In this document: in pieces, positions 31,748 through 43,558 of the stretch
How positions within the stretch are numbered: position 1 is the stretch's first letter
Layout of the letters: each line of letters begins with the position of its first letter
NCBI GenBank assembly: GCA_010909165.1
Contig: MU008182.1
Location: 868,001 to 932,000, forward strand
From: Anthoceros angustus
Taxonomy: Eukaryota; Streptophyta; Anthocerotopsida; Anthocerotales; Anthocerotaceae
Direction: 5' to 3'
DNA length: 64,000 nucleotides
Position numbers and translations under genes: made by a program
Notes under the pieces: generated by a model
Database searches by the model: none
What the model saw: only the letters and a program-made list of their open reading frames with translations
Told to the model about the DNA's origin: nothing

Positions 31748-33708
31748 GCGGATGTAATAACACCGAAAGCTACGGCTTCAAGATGATTCTGGTATACCTA
31801 AACGTCCTGCAACATTCATGTTAGCTCATGCATCACGTTTTGACATCAAACTGACCAAGAGTGCAGGGATGATTTGCTGGGGGGGATAGCAGGAGGAGGA
31901 AAGGATAGAGACTTATCCTAGCCTTCTCTTGCTAACCTCCTCATCAAAGTCTTCCTGGTTTACTCTAACACTTGGCCAAACGTTATGCAGGTTAGTTTAG
32001 AGAGAGGAAAGTAATGACGTTTCATTTCTTGACCTAACTGTCATGTCCCGGTCTGCTGGACAGGTGCAACTCTTCTAAAGAACCTATCAGCGTGCAAGGG
32101 ACACAATCGTGAAGGGCACCAATGTTGCGGCGATTGAGATCTGATGGCCTCCGGTCTTTGGTGCGGCGCTCCCTTTGTGTTGTGCGTGAAATTTCAGTTT
32201 GCGAGCCATCACCGAGGATGTAATTGGTAGGCTGAATTCTACCTCATCTTGGGTTTGCACAATGTTCCCTCGTGTTGCAATGTGCGGATCACAATTGTTG
32301 TGTGATAGAGGCCACAAGATTCTTGATTATCTGTAGCTTCGCTTCGAAAACCCAAGGGATTTGCTCGGTTTGTTCGTGGTTACATCTTGGATCGTCAACT
32401 CGATCTTCAGCACTTCTGGTTTGACAGTCCATTCGAGTTGTAACAAAAGCTTGGTAATGCATGAGGCGGAACTTGAGAGTAACCTTGCCACGTGACTCGG
32501 TATTTTCGCCATTAGTGAGGTAATCTGCGTACAACGAAATCGGCTTGTATGTGCGAAATCTTCTCTCCTCCTTCATCTTTAATGTATACAACTCAGTTTG
32601 TATAGCACAAAGACTCATCATGTTTTGGCTTTTGTAAGTTCTTTCTAACTGGTCCCATATCTCATAAGCATATGTCAGGGACTCCACATCTGGCACGAGA
32701 TCCACATCCAGGCCATTGATGAGGAGAGCGACAGCTATGCCATTGTGTTTGTCCCATTTGGCGATGTCGTCAGCTGATGGCTTGTTTGCACCTGTTGCAT
32801 CAGGGTTGGGCTTTGGGTATGTTTTATCCACGATATTCCATACACCTCGAGCCACTAGGATAGTCTTGATGCGAACTCGCCAAACGGGATATCGATTCCC
32901 GTTAAAACGATCCTTTTCCTTGAGCTCAGCGGTAAAGCTTGGGTCAGTCATGATTGTATGTTTGGGATTCGTGGATTGGGTCTGATATTAAACTGACCAA
33001 ACTGTTGAGCTAGTGCATCGATTTGTGCCGTGGACATGCAGATGTAACAGAACACCTGAAAGCTACGGCTTCAAGATGATTCTGGTATACCTAAACGTCC
33101 TGCAACATTCATGTTAGCTCATGCATCACGTTTTGACATCAACCGACCAAGAGTGCGGGGATGATTTGGGGGATAGCGGAGGAGGAAAGGATAGAGACTT
33201 ATCCTAGCCTTCTCTTGCTAACCTCCTCATCAAAGTCTTCTGGTTTACTCTAACACTTGGCCAAACGTTATGCGAGTTAGTTTAGAGAGGAAAGTAATGA
33301 CGTTTCATTTCTTGACCTAAGCTGTCATGTCACCGGATGTGCAACTCTTCTAAAGAACCTATCAACGTGCAAGGGACACAATGCGTGAAGGGCACCAACT
33401 GCAAATGATCTGTGATCCTCGATGGCCTCCGGTCTTTGGTGCGGCGCTCCTACTGTTGTGCTGAAATTTCAGGTTTGCGAGCCATCAGCCGAGGACAGAA
33501 TTGGTAGGCTGAATTCTACCTCATCTTGGGTTTGCACAATGTTCCCTCGTGTTGCAATGTGCAGATCACACAATTGTTGTGTGATAGAGGCCACAAGATT
33601 CTTGATTATCTGTAGCTTCGCTTCGAAAACCCAAGGGATTTGCTCAGCTGTTCGTGGTTCTGTCTTCAGATCGTCAACTCTGATCTTCAGCACTTCCTGG
33701 TTTGACAG
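31114..33708 (-). repeat. Tandem duplication of about 1.3 kb in copia B
   Basis: Two units, 31114-32416 and 32417-33697, each holding the gag start, the spacer and the end of the extra frame. TGGTTTGACAG occurs at the left edge (31114), at the junction (32417) and at the right edge (33698), so the duplication formed at an 11-bp homology. Confidence 0.88.
32289..32951 (-). pseudogene. Copia B gag start, duplicate copy
   Basis: MTDPSFTAELKEKDRFNG...VWRVRIKTILVARGVWNIVDKTYPKPN, then YEIWDQLERTYKSQNMMSL, well preserved. It ends at the duplication junction instead of continuing into the zinc knuckle. Confidence 0.85.
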
Positions 33709-34146
33709 CAAACGTGACAGAGTCCTCTCCACACGAGTCACAGTGGCCAAGGTCCTGTCAGCAGTGCCTTGGCTAGTTTGTGGAATTGAATTTCTGTCTA
33801 TTTGCTGATCACGCCGTGTTCCTGTGGTTCTAGTTTGGAAGAGAGACTCGACGGGGGGCAATTCACGTGCTTCGTAGCGTAGATTGTGATTCTGTCCCCT
33901 TTGTTGACAACGTGCTTTATATAATCTATCCGTGATTGGATTTTTATGTGCACTTTGAGCTCTTAATCTCCCACTAGAATGGGTTTCTGCAAAACGTCTA
34001 AGGCAAATTTCTGGGTAGTTCTGCTCGTATAGGTCTAGCACGGTATCTGATGGTACAAAGAAATTGGAGACTTGTCGTCCACGACGATCTCTCCTGTTTG
34101 TGCCTTGATTACGTGCATTCTTAGCAGACGCTCCCTGCCTAGGCAT
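33469..34146 (-). CDS. Extra open frame before gag in copia B
   Basis: 225 codons from an ATG 34 bp after the primer site, beginning MPRQGASAKNARNQG. It is strongly basic and polar (many Arg, Gln, Asn), with a leucine heptad-like stretch (VTRVERTLSRLLSNQEVLKIRVDDL, split here for reading) followed by a helical tail. No known gag or pol domain is visible. Copia elements normally place gag directly after the leader, so this frame is additional. Its 3' part is repeated in the 31.1-33.7-kb duplication. Function unknown; a nucleic-acid-binding coiled-coil protein is a guess. Confidence 0.45.
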   Translation of the reverse strand: MPRQGASAKNARNQGTNRRDRRGRQVSNFFVPSDTVLDLYEQNYPEICLRRFAETHSSGRLRAQSAHKNPITDRLYKARCQQRGQNHNLRYEARELPPVESLFQTRTTGTRRDQQIDRNSIPQTSQGTADRTLATVTRVERTLSRLLSNQEVLKIRVDDLKTEPRTAEQIPWVFEAKLQIIKNLVASITQQLCDLHIATRGNIVQTQDEVEFSLPILSSADGSQT

Positions 34147-34191
34147 TTTGCATGGAAGTTGCTGGGATGCAGAGCATGGGCTCTGATACCA

Positions 34192-34384
34192 TGTAAACGT
34201 TCTGGATAGAACGGAGACGGCGAGAGCATAAACAAAAATGATTGAATTGATTAATAACAAAAGGGTCTCAGGTGTTTTTATATCTAAACCTAATTTACGA
34301 ACAGTCACTTATATCAAACGGACACTACCATTAATTAACTTAAGCGAGTATAGATTAACTAATATATATCCATATATCCTAACA
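34192..34384 (-). repeat. Copia B 5' LTR
   Basis: 193 bp, directly followed on the minus strand by the primer-binding site at 34180-34191 (TGGTATCAGAGC). Confidence 0.93.
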
Positions 34385-35800
34385 GATACGCCTCACCAAA
34401 TGTGTGAGTGGTCCAGCTTCAAAAAGCACATACAGTCAACCAATCCAAGCCCTTCTCTGTGGAAGCATTGTTTGAACTTCGGCAAGGATTTTGTCAGTAT
34501 ATCTGCATGTTGTAAATGCGTGGGTACATCTTGTACTTAACAATTCCTCTCTCGGCGTCACGAATATAATGGTGTTGAATCTCAATATGCTTCGCGCATG
34601 AAAGATGGATTAGCGACAAGAGCAATGGTCATATATTGTCACAATTAAGCAACTGGCCCTTCCCGCTTCATATCCAAATCTTCACATAGCTTTCTTTCCC
34701 ATTCAGCCTCTTTTGTGGCTTGGTGAGTGCTTTGTACTCGATTACATTGATGAAAGTGATATTGCGACTTGTTTTTTACAAGACCAATTAACAACAAAGT
34801 GGAGCCAAGAAGAAAGCAATATCTTTGAGATACTTTTTCGGTGTCGTCAAGCCCAATGCATCGACAAAGCATGTCGATGCAAATGCTTCTTTCCGCTAGG
34901 CTTGAAGCGAGGCCATAATTTGGAGTACCCTTGAGGTCGCATGATGCGCTTGAGAGCAACCCGGTGATCCTTTCACGGATTCTCACGAGGCGAGCAATAG
35001 CATTCTGATGTTGAGATATCAGTGCAGTCGATTACTCAAGAACATGAGAGTACCAACTCCCATACGATAAGGAATATTTTCCATCTCTTTCTTTTCTGTT
35101 ACGATTGTGGACATGAAGCGGATGAAAGCTTAACACCTCTGGCGCCGGTGTGCCATCGTACGTCTCCAAGTTGAGCGTTTTAACATACCGACTACATATC
35201 TTCCTTGATGGAGATAGATAGCACGATGGTATCTCTATGTACATGCATACCAAGAATATATTTGACTTTGCCGAGATCCTTCATCTCGAATTCTTTACTA
35301 AGGTCGACTTTAATCTTGTTAACTAGTTCAATATTGTTGCGGGAATAACTAAGTCATCAACATATAGTGCAACCAAGACAAGGGAGGCATCCTTGAGTAC
35401 ATAGATATTGGTGTCTGCTTCACTTTGGATAAAACCTACCTTCTTGAGGTAAGAGTCCATTCTCTCATACCATAAACATGGGCTTTGCTTAAGTCCGTAA
35501 ATGGAACGAATAAGTTTACACACCTTGTTAGGAAAATGCTCATCTTCATAGTCTTCTGGTTGATCCATATAGATCTTTTCTTGTAGATGACCATAAAGGA
35601 AAGCAGTACAAACGTCAAGCTGATAAATTCTAGATTAAGCTCGGTACATAAAGCCAGGAGCATTCTGACAGAAGCAGCCTTGACTACAGGTGAATAAACC
35701 TTATCGCCCTGATAGTCCACTCCCTCTTTCTGACTATAACCCTTAGCCACTAGTCTCGCCTTATAGCGAATACGAGGTTCAACCTCATGGAATTTAGTTT
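34385..35800 (-). pseudogene. Copia A RT-RNase H, copy 1
   Basis: Starts at the GATAC duplication of copia B. RNase H remnants (34645-34986) and RT pieces (35323-35750: [27 protein letters not shown]). It joins copy 2 near 35860 through a shared 'cttgtttctacaag'-like stretch. Confidence 0.83.
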
Positions 35801-35859
35801 TGAGAAGAAGGTGGCGGCAGTTACTAGGTCTTGTGGATTAAGAGCACCAAAGTCTTCTC

Positions 35860-36960
35860 TTGTTTCTACAAGACCAATTAACAACAAAGTGGAGCCAAGA
35901 AGAAAGCAATATGTCGAGATACTTTTTCGTGTCGTCAAGCCCAATCTGCATCGACAAAGCATGTCAGGAGCAAATGCTTCTTTCCGCTAGGCTTGAAGCA
36001 GAGGCCATAATTTGAGTACCCTTGAGGTACCGCATGATGCGCTTGAGAGCAACCCTGATCCTTTCCTCGGATTCTCCGAGAACCGAGCAATAGCATTTAT
36101 GATTTGAGATATCGTCCGTCTGATTACTCAAGAACATGAGAGTACCAACTCCCATACGATAAGGAATATTTTCCATCTCTTTCTTTTCCTGCTCGATTGT
36201 GGACATGAGCGATGAAAGCTTAACACCCACGGCCAGTGTGACGCATGTACATGCTCCAAGTTGAAGCGTTTTAACATACCAGCTACATATCGTCCTTGAT
36301 GGAGATAGATAGCACCAGTGGTATCTCTATGTACATGCATACCAAGAATATATTTAACTTTGCCGAGATCCTTCATCTCGAATTCTTTACTAAGGTCGAC
36401 TTTAATCTTGTTAACTAGTTCAATATTGTTGCTGAATAACTAAGTCATCAACATATAGTGCAACCAAGACAAGGAGCTGTCCTTGAGTACATAGATATTG
36501 GTGTCTGCTTCACTTTGGATAAAACCTATCTTCTTGAGATAAGAGTCCATTCTCTCATACCATAAACGTGGGCTTTGCTTTAGTCCGTAATTAGAACGAA
36601 TAAGTTTACACACCTTGTTTGGGTATTGTTTATCTTCATAGTCTTCTGGTTGATCCATATAGATCTCTTCTTGCAGATGACCATAAAGGAAAGCAGTACA
36701 AACATCAAGCTGATAAATTTCTAGATTAAGCTCGGCACATAAAGCCAAGAGCATTCTCACAGAAGCAGCCTTGACTACAGGTGAATAAACCTTATCGCCC
36801 TGATAGTCCACTCCCTCTTTCTGACTATAACCCTTAGCCACTAGTCTCGCCTTATAGCGAATACGAGGTTCAACCTCCTGGAATTTAGTTTTGAGAAGAA
36901 GGTGGAGCAGGAACAGTCTCTGGGTCTTGTGGATTAAGAGCACCAAAGTCTTCTGCTTTC
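35860..36960 (-). pseudogene. Copia A RT-RNase H, copy 2
   Basis: The best-preserved copy: 36440-36946 runs from [18 protein letters not shown] through [17 protein letters not shown] and KQSPRLWYERM in one frame. Its RNase H end (35860-36300) is truncated and joined to copy 1. Confidence 0.85.
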
Positions 36961-37193
36961 ATAAGGATCAACAATGGCTCGCTCATCTTCCCCTGGGCGG
37001 GAACAATAGGGATAGGTGCCGCTTGAGGTGAAGAGGCCGTGGATGGAGCGAAGTTGCGGGACAGTCAAGGAAAGCGAGAGGGCGAGTCAAAACTGCATAA
37101 GGTCACAGGTCGGAAGAAGCGTGTCGTCAAGGAGCCAAGGTAATCCATGGACTCGAGCAGTAGATGCTAACCGAGCCTCATCAAAAGTGACAG

Positions 37194-37352
37194 GCGAGCA
37201 TAAACAAAAATGATTGAATTGATTAATAACAAAAGGGTCTCGTGTGTTTTATATCTAAACCTAATTTACGAGCGTCACTTATATCAAACGGACACTACCA
37301 TTAATTAACTTAGCGGTATAGATTAACTAATATATATCCATATATCCTAACA
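37194..37352 (-). repeat. Partial copia B LTR inside copia A
   Basis: 159 bp matching the central and right part of the copia B LTR (34192-34384), followed by the same A sequence that follows B at 34385. It marks a duplication that occurred after B had inserted. Confidence 0.9.
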
Positions 37353-38835
37353 GATCGCCTCACCAAATGTGTGGTGGTCCGACTTCAAAAGCTCTGATCA
37401 ACCAATCCAAGCCCTTCTCGTGGAAGCATTGTTTGAACTTGCAAGGATTTTGTCGATTATGTCTGGCATATTAAATGCAGTGGGTACATCTTGTACAATT
37501 CCTCTCTCGTCACGAATATAATGGTGTTGAATCTCAATATGCTTAAATGCGCGCATGAAAGATGGATTAGCGACAAGAGCAATGGTGACATATTGTCACA
37601 ATTAAGCCTTATTGGCCCTTCCCGCTTCATATCCAAATCTTCACATAGCTTTCTTTCCCATTCGGCCTCTTTTGTGGCTTGGTGAGTGCTTTGTACTCGA
37701 TTACATTGATGAAAGTGATATTGCAGCTTGTTTTCTACAAGACCAATTAACAGCGATGGAGCCGCAATATCTTTGAGATACTTTTTCGTGTCGTCAAGCC
37801 CAATGCGCATCGACAAAGCATGTCGATAGCAAATGCTTCTTTCCGCTAGGCTTGAAGCAGAGGCCATAATTTGAGTACCCTTGAGGTACCGCATGATGCG
37901 CTTGAGAGCAACCCGTGATCCTTTCACTGGATTCTCACGAGAAGCAATAGCATTCTGATGTTGAGATATCAGTGCAGTGCGATTACTCAAGAACATGAGA
38001 GTACCAACTCCCATACGATAAGGAATATTTTCCATCTCTTTCTTTTCTGTTACGATTGTGGACATGAAGCGGATGAAAGCTTAACACCTACGCCGGTGTG
38101 GTGTGCGTGCATTCTCCAAATTGAGCGTTTTAACATACCGACTACATATCTTGATGGAGATAGATAGCACGATGGTATCTCTATGTACATGCATACCAAG
38201 AATATATTTAACTTTGCGAGATCCTTCATCTCGAATTCTTTACTAAGGTCGACTTTAATCTTGTTAACTAGTTCAATATTGTTGCCGGGAATAACTAAGT
38301 CATCAACATATAGTGCAACCAAGACAAGGAGCTGTCCTTGAGTACATAGATATTGGTGTCGCTTCACTTTGGATAAAACCTATCTTCTTGAGGTAAGAGT
38401 CCATTCTCTCATACCATAAGCGTGGGCTTTGCTTTAGTCCAGTAAATAGAGCGAATAAGTTTACACACCTTGTTTGGGTATTGCTCATCTTCATAGTCTT
38501 GGTTGATCCATATAGATCTCTTCTTGCGGATGACCATAAAGCGGTACAAACATCAAGGCGATAAATTTCAGTTAAGCTCGGCACATAAAGCCGAGCATTC
38601 TCACGCGACCTTGACTACGGTGAATAAACCTTATCGCCACGATAGTCCACTCCCTCTTTCTGACTATAACCCTTAGCCACTAGTCTCGCCTTATAGCGAA
38701 TACGAGGTTCAACCTCCTGGAATTTAGTTTTGAGAAGAAGGTGGAGCAGGAACAGTCTCTGGGTCTTGTGGATTAAGAGCACCAAAGTCTTCTCTGTTTT
38801 CATAAGGATCAACAATGGCTCGCTCATCTTCCCCT
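37353..38835 (-). pseudogene. Copia A RT-RNase H, copy 3
   Basis: RT pieces [36 protein letters not shown] and LYVDDLVIPGNN, then RNase H remnants. Short indels are scattered throughout, so it is fragmented into small frames. It follows a partial copia B LTR and repeats the sequence at 34385-35800. Confidence 0.85.
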
Positions 38836-39323
38836 GGGCGGGAACAATAGGGATAGATCTTGAGGTGAAGAGGCCGTGGATGGAGCGAAGTTGCGGGAAT
38901 AACTAAGTCATCAACATATAGTGCAACCAAGAGTCGAGGGCGAGTCAAAACTGCATAAGGTCACAGGTCGGAAGAAGCGTGTCGTTTGAAGGAGCCAAGG
39001 TAATCCATGGACTCGAGCAGTAGATGCTAACCGAGCCTCATCAAAAGTGACAGTGCGAGCATATACAATAGCATGGGTATCCAAGTCAACCAGTTATAAG
39101 CCTTACGGTCCTCGCCATAGCCAAGAGCATTCTCGAGAAGGAGCCGGCGAAAGCTTGTCGCGAGAAGGAATATTAGCATAGGCGGGCACCAAAATCCAAG
39201 ATGAGTAATAAGAGGCTTATATCCATGCCAGGACTCAAAGGGTGTCGGCGAGGCCGACTTGGAAAGAACCCCATTGCGAGATCGCCGATATTAACCGCCC
39301 GTAAGGGTTTGGGAGCCGAGCGG

Positions 39324-39989
39324 CTAGCATGGCGGGCCATGGCGGCGGATCGCCGTTGGCCTTTTCAAGAACCCCATTCTCGAGAAGTATAGGAACCGTG
39401 CGGCGGATAATCCCCTCTCAAGGCAGAAGTCCTTAAATTGCCGGTTATTTAATTCTCCTGCATTGTCAGATCTAATGCACCGAAGCTTGCAACCGGTTTG
39501 CAGCTCAGCCATAGTGACAAAAGGAGTAAAGGAGCCGAAGGAATCACTCTTCAACTTGAGCGGAATAGCAAAGGTATAGCGACTATAGTCATCAACAATA
39601 GTCATAAAGTGCAGTGCGCCGCCAAGTGAAGGGACTGGGAGTGGACCACAAAGATCAACATGGACCAACTCCAAGGGCTGAGTAGCCCGACGGGCAGGTA
39701 GAGTAGGATAGGGGAAGCTACGTTGTTTAGCATATATACAAGGTTCACATAACGGAGGAGTCTGTGAAAAGTGTGGTAGCTTATCCCTAAATAAATCCTG
39801 CCTAGACATCTCTAAAAGCTTATCATGATTAATATGTCCAAGCCGAGAATGCCATAATAGGGAGTCACCTTTGCGAGAACTCCTCCGAGATGGCCATTGC
39901 GGAGGCGTGGTCGAGGAAGGCATGATCCTGATGGCGGAGAAGACATAGAGGTCATGCGCGACGACCTCTAGCAACCACGCCGGGAGCAA
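39324..39989 (-). pseudogene. Copia A integrase remnant
   Basis: GAG-pre-integrase region (LLWHSRLGHINHDKLLEMS, CEPCIYAKQ) and integrase core (VHVDLCGPLPVPSLGGALHF, DDYSRYTFAIPLK, IRSDNAGELNN). The first two catalytic Asp residues are visible. The frame is lost before the catalytic Glu. Confidence 0.85.
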
Positions 39990-40121
39990 CAGATCTTGTG
40001 AGGAGGCAATCGCCTCGCAACTCTAGCTCGAAAGTACCGTCCTTCACCAAGTGTCGGACGGAGATAAGATTCTTCGCCATTTGCGGAACATGCACATCAC
40101 TTAAAAGAAGGAGAACCATCT

Positions 40122-41254
40122 TCAAGAGTAAAAGTAGATGCAGTGCCGCAATAGTAAGGTCGAGTCATCGCCGAGAAGAACAAAAGCGTTGATCTTGAGG
40201 AGATAATCGAGAACATATGGTGATGGCAAATATATGCGAGGCGGTGAGTCCAATAGCCAAGAGGTCTTGTATTCGAAAGCTACCAAGCAGACTGTGAGGG
40301 CAATGTCGGCCTGTTTCTGCTTGGAGGTCGAGGCCATATTGGCAGACTTGGAAGGGCGTCGAGGCTCACCGGCTTTCTTCTTGCGGCAGTCAGGCTCCCA
40401 GTGGCCTGGAATCTGGCACCAGTTGCAAGTACCAGGCTTGCGGCTGGAACCACCAGGCTTGGAGAAGGAAGGGCCGCGAGAAGGAGCCGGAGAAGGCGCA
40501 GTGAAGGGCCGTCTCTCAGGTGGAGGAGGACGTCGGCTCTGACGTTGACGGCCTTTGCTAACGAACATAACTCGTTCACCACCATGCTTCGAAGTGCCGG
40601 CGTTGAATCTGGAAGCCTCCTCTTGAAGGAGAGCGCCGGCAATTTCGGAGATGGAAATGTTGGGTGTGCGGCCAGCCTTTACCGCCTGATGAGCCTCTCG
40701 AACAGTGCCATTCTGAGAGGACACAAATGCTTGAAAGCTGGCGGGAAGGGAGGCCAGCAGTTGGACACAAGCTTCAAATTCCGATAAGGGAGTGCCTAAA
40801 GCAGCAAGCTGGGCCGAAGATATCGAAACTTCCCAACATAAGTACCAATGCTCTCATTATTATGCATGCGTAAGGAATAAAATTCGTTACGCACTGTTAC
40901 TAATGTCATAACATTGGTAGATTGAAAAATATCTACTAGCTGCCGCCAAGCCTCTGCAGCAGTAGTAGCCCCATCAATATGATGAAGAGTGACTTCATCG
41001 AGGCCCGAGATAAGGATATGCATAGCAAGCTTGTCTTGTTTCAACCAAGAGTCGAGGGCCGGCGAGGGCCCGATGGGCTTGAGGACAGTTCCATCAACTA
41101 TGCCAATTAGATCTTTGGTATTTAAGACATAACGCATACGTTTGGACCATATTTCGAACTTAGTGCCGTCGAAACGGTCCTTCTCCTTAAAATCAGATGT
41201 CACATTCATATAATTGATGATGGGAATGGGTGGCACATTTGGAGAGGTGGCCAT
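40122..41254 (-). pseudogene. Copia A gag and protease remnant
   Basis: gag starts at ATG 41254 (MATSPNVPPIPIINYMNV) and contains the copia gag pattern (KFEIWSKRMRYVL, AWRQLVDIFQSTN). After a frameshift near 40800 the second part (40122-40724) holds the CCHC knuckle CNWCQIPGHWEPDC and the start of protease, where the catalytic Asp is followed by SPP instead of SGA. Confidence 0.85.
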
Positions 41255-41272
41255 CGTGATAAGATCAAGCAA

Positions 41273-42842
41273 TAGTGGTTAAATAGAAGTAGATAGATAT
41301 ATATAGAAGAACTGCCAACTCCAAGTTATGACAAGAAGCTAAGAAGTCTTCAAATATATATAGCAACGCTTGAATATGAGCAAATCAAATGTTACTTTGC
41401 TAAAGATCCCGAAGGCCAATGATGGTTATGAAAAATCAAACAGCCCAGTGAACGATGCCGCGGTCACTAGGAGCATAAACGATTAACAAGTTGAAGCTTG
41501 GGCGTGGCGCACCGACTCGGAGGCGATGAAGATGATCCCAAAGGTGATGACACTCCAAATGGAATAGCTCTTGAGCAGTAGCACCAGCTTGCTCATAAAA
41601 ATAATGCTGAGAAGCAATGTCGTCAGATGGAAGGCGCGGCGACAAGGGCTCTTGTTTGATTGCTGAAGCTGGAATAGCTGAAAACTCAACCGATAGAGGC
41701 TGCTTATAAGGGGGCGACGAGCTCCGAATAGTTGCGAGGGCTGAACAGGTATGCTAGGAGATCCAGAAGAAGACGCCAGGTGGGCCCCACCAACAACCCC
41801 AAGAGCCAATCTTGAAGGCGAAGCGTTTGAACCATTTCGTTAAAGCGCCCATGAACTTTGTGACGGGTGCAAAATAATATTTTAGGGCACCGTGCAGGTG
41901 CGAGGTTAGCGGCGCCGCGGGCCAGCAACCGCGGCCCGATCGAATCTCCATCGATCCGGGGCCCTCTTCACCATTTCCGCCAGATGCAGGGCGCCGGAGA
42001 AGGGCGCCTCACTGCCCAAAGATTCAGCGCGATGGCGATCGAATTAGCTCGAAAACATGAAGAGTACCGCCTCGATCTCGATTCGAGATTGGAACCGCCG
42101 TCTGGATGGGATCGATCGCGGTGATGGGTGCACCATATGGAGTAAGATTGCAGCAGAATTGAGGAGATTCAAGACGGAGATTTGCAGAAGAATGGCTGTT
42201 AGGATTTGCAAATGATTTCTTTTGAATTTCAGTGGTTGGACCCCCTGATATCAGCTGATCTGAAGAGACGATGGCAGATATGGGGGCATTTGCACTAGGC
42301 GCTGAAGCTGGTGAGATCTCCTGAGATAAACCATGCTGATTTCTTCGGAATCGAGAAAGAAAATCTGCAGCAGCAGAAATCTCAACTTGAACTTGTTGAT
42401 AGGTTGTTTCATGGTTTGCAGGCTGTAGGAGATGGCCGAGTGAGTCGTCAAGTTGGAGCTTATTTTGAAAACATTGCTGCCCATACGTACGCTCAGAACC
42501 ATATGTACAATCAGGATTAGTTGAATTTGCATTATGAAGTACTTTGTGAGTAACTTGTTGAGTGTTTGCTGAGGGTGTTGCCGTCCGTCCATCAGCATAA
42601 TAGAGTTTCTTAGCATAAACCGTGGAATGATGCTGACCTGATCGATTAGAATGATGTGACGAAGAATTACTCTATACTGGTGTGGTTGGAGAATAAAATG
42701 GTGAGTTGGTCTCCTTGTTGTGTGAATGATAGGAGGAGGAATTCTGATTCTCATCACTCGAGATATCTCCACAAGATCGCATCGGGATCATCACTGTGGA
42801 CCAAGGCCTTGCTGATGTTTGTTTGCTAAAAGCTCCTGTTGT
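41273..42842 (-). other. Copia A leader region
   Basis: About 1.6 kb between the small basic frame and gag, unusually long for copia. A 173-codon frame at 42251-42772 has no family resemblance and is low-complexity (Ile/Gln-rich). It may be captured host sequence. Confidence 0.4.
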
Positions 42843-43040
42843 TTATGATGACACCAAATTGTTTTCTAGGAAGAAGCAGGATAGCATGTAGGCTATCTTG
42901 CTCCCTAAGTTATTGAAAAGAGAAGAATTAAATCGACTATGTTTGTAGAATCGACGAGAGTGCACAATTCTTCTACTTTCCCTCTCTAATTCTCTAGTTC
43001 TCTTAGCATGAATACTCTTGTGATTGTTTCTTCTTGCCAT
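42843..43040 (-). CDS. Small basic frame in the copia A leader
   Basis: 65 codons from a true ATG 312 bp inside the element, beginning MARRNNHKSIHAKRTREL and very Arg/Lys-rich for 35 residues. It precedes gag, where copia elements usually have no gene. Copia B has a similar basic start at the corresponding place. Function unknown; it may be a remnant of a longer frame. Confidence 0.35.
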   Translation of the reverse strand: MARRNNHKSIHAKRTRELERESRRIVHSRRFYKHSRFNSSLFNNLGSKIAYMLSCFFLENNLVSS

Positions 43041-43352
43041 GTTGTAACTTTATGTAAAACAATAAGGAACAATGTCTTGTACAAGGAAGAATGAGTAGAA
43101 TGCTAGAAAGAATAAGATGAAGAATGAGAGAGTGGCAATGAGCCATGAAACTTTAATGAATATAAAGGTTAATCATAGAAGAAGCCAAACTATTTTATTA
43201 GTAAAATATGTTTGGTTGAATGTGAAAGAAACTATGAATAAGTATAAAATAGCTTCAAATTACAAATACCAAAAGCATTGGAAAGATGTTGCATATTAGA
43301 AGAACATCTAGATTCACATCATAATGTATGGTGGACTTAGTAATCAAACTAT

Positions 43353-43364
43353 GCTCTGATACCA
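43353..43364 (-). other. Copia A primer-binding site
   Basis: Minus strand TGGTATCAGAGC, complementary to initiator tRNA-Met, directly next to the LTR. Confidence 0.88.
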
Positions 43365-43553
43365 AGTTTGAGGTGCTTTATGAGCGTTTGATCAAAGATA
43401 GTGCTTTACTAATTGATACAATTGATTACAAGAGGTGGGCTTTTATAGCCTGTGTCTGAAGAGTTGTACCTCTTCGGTACTAGATACCAAAGGGTATGAC
43501 CACGCTGGGTTTAGCTAAGGTAACCATAGCCAACGCGGTCTGTACTTCTAACT
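43365..43553 (-). repeat. Copia A 5' LTR
   Basis: 189 bp with the same AGTT...AACT ends. The primer-binding site abuts it directly on the minus strand. Confidence 0.9.
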
Positions 43554-43558
43554 TTGGC

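Larger units (their letters stand above)
26924..34384 (-). mobile_element. Ty1/copia retrotransposon B, nested in copia A
   Basis: Minus-strand element, canonical TGTTAG...GTTTACA LTRs of 192 and 193 bp and target duplication GATAC (26919-26923 and 34385-34389). Order from its 5' end: LTR, primer site, an extra frame, duplicated gag start, gag-protease, integrase, RT, RNase H, purine tract (aagagggag), LTR. It carries a tandem duplication of about 1.3 kb. The near-identical LTRs make it the youngest large insertion of the nest. Confidence 0.92.
26542..43553 (-). mobile_element. Ty1/copia retrotransposon A, inserted in the gypsy element
   Basis: Minus-strand element with LTRs of about 190 bp, primer site, a long leader, gag, integrase and RT/RNase H. 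The target duplication is TTGGC (26537-26541 and 43554-43558), verified by the gypsy coding sequence that resumes across it. It contains copia B (26924-34384) and has been enlarged by tandem copies of its RT-RNase H segment. Many frameshifts make it inactive. Confidence 0.9.
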
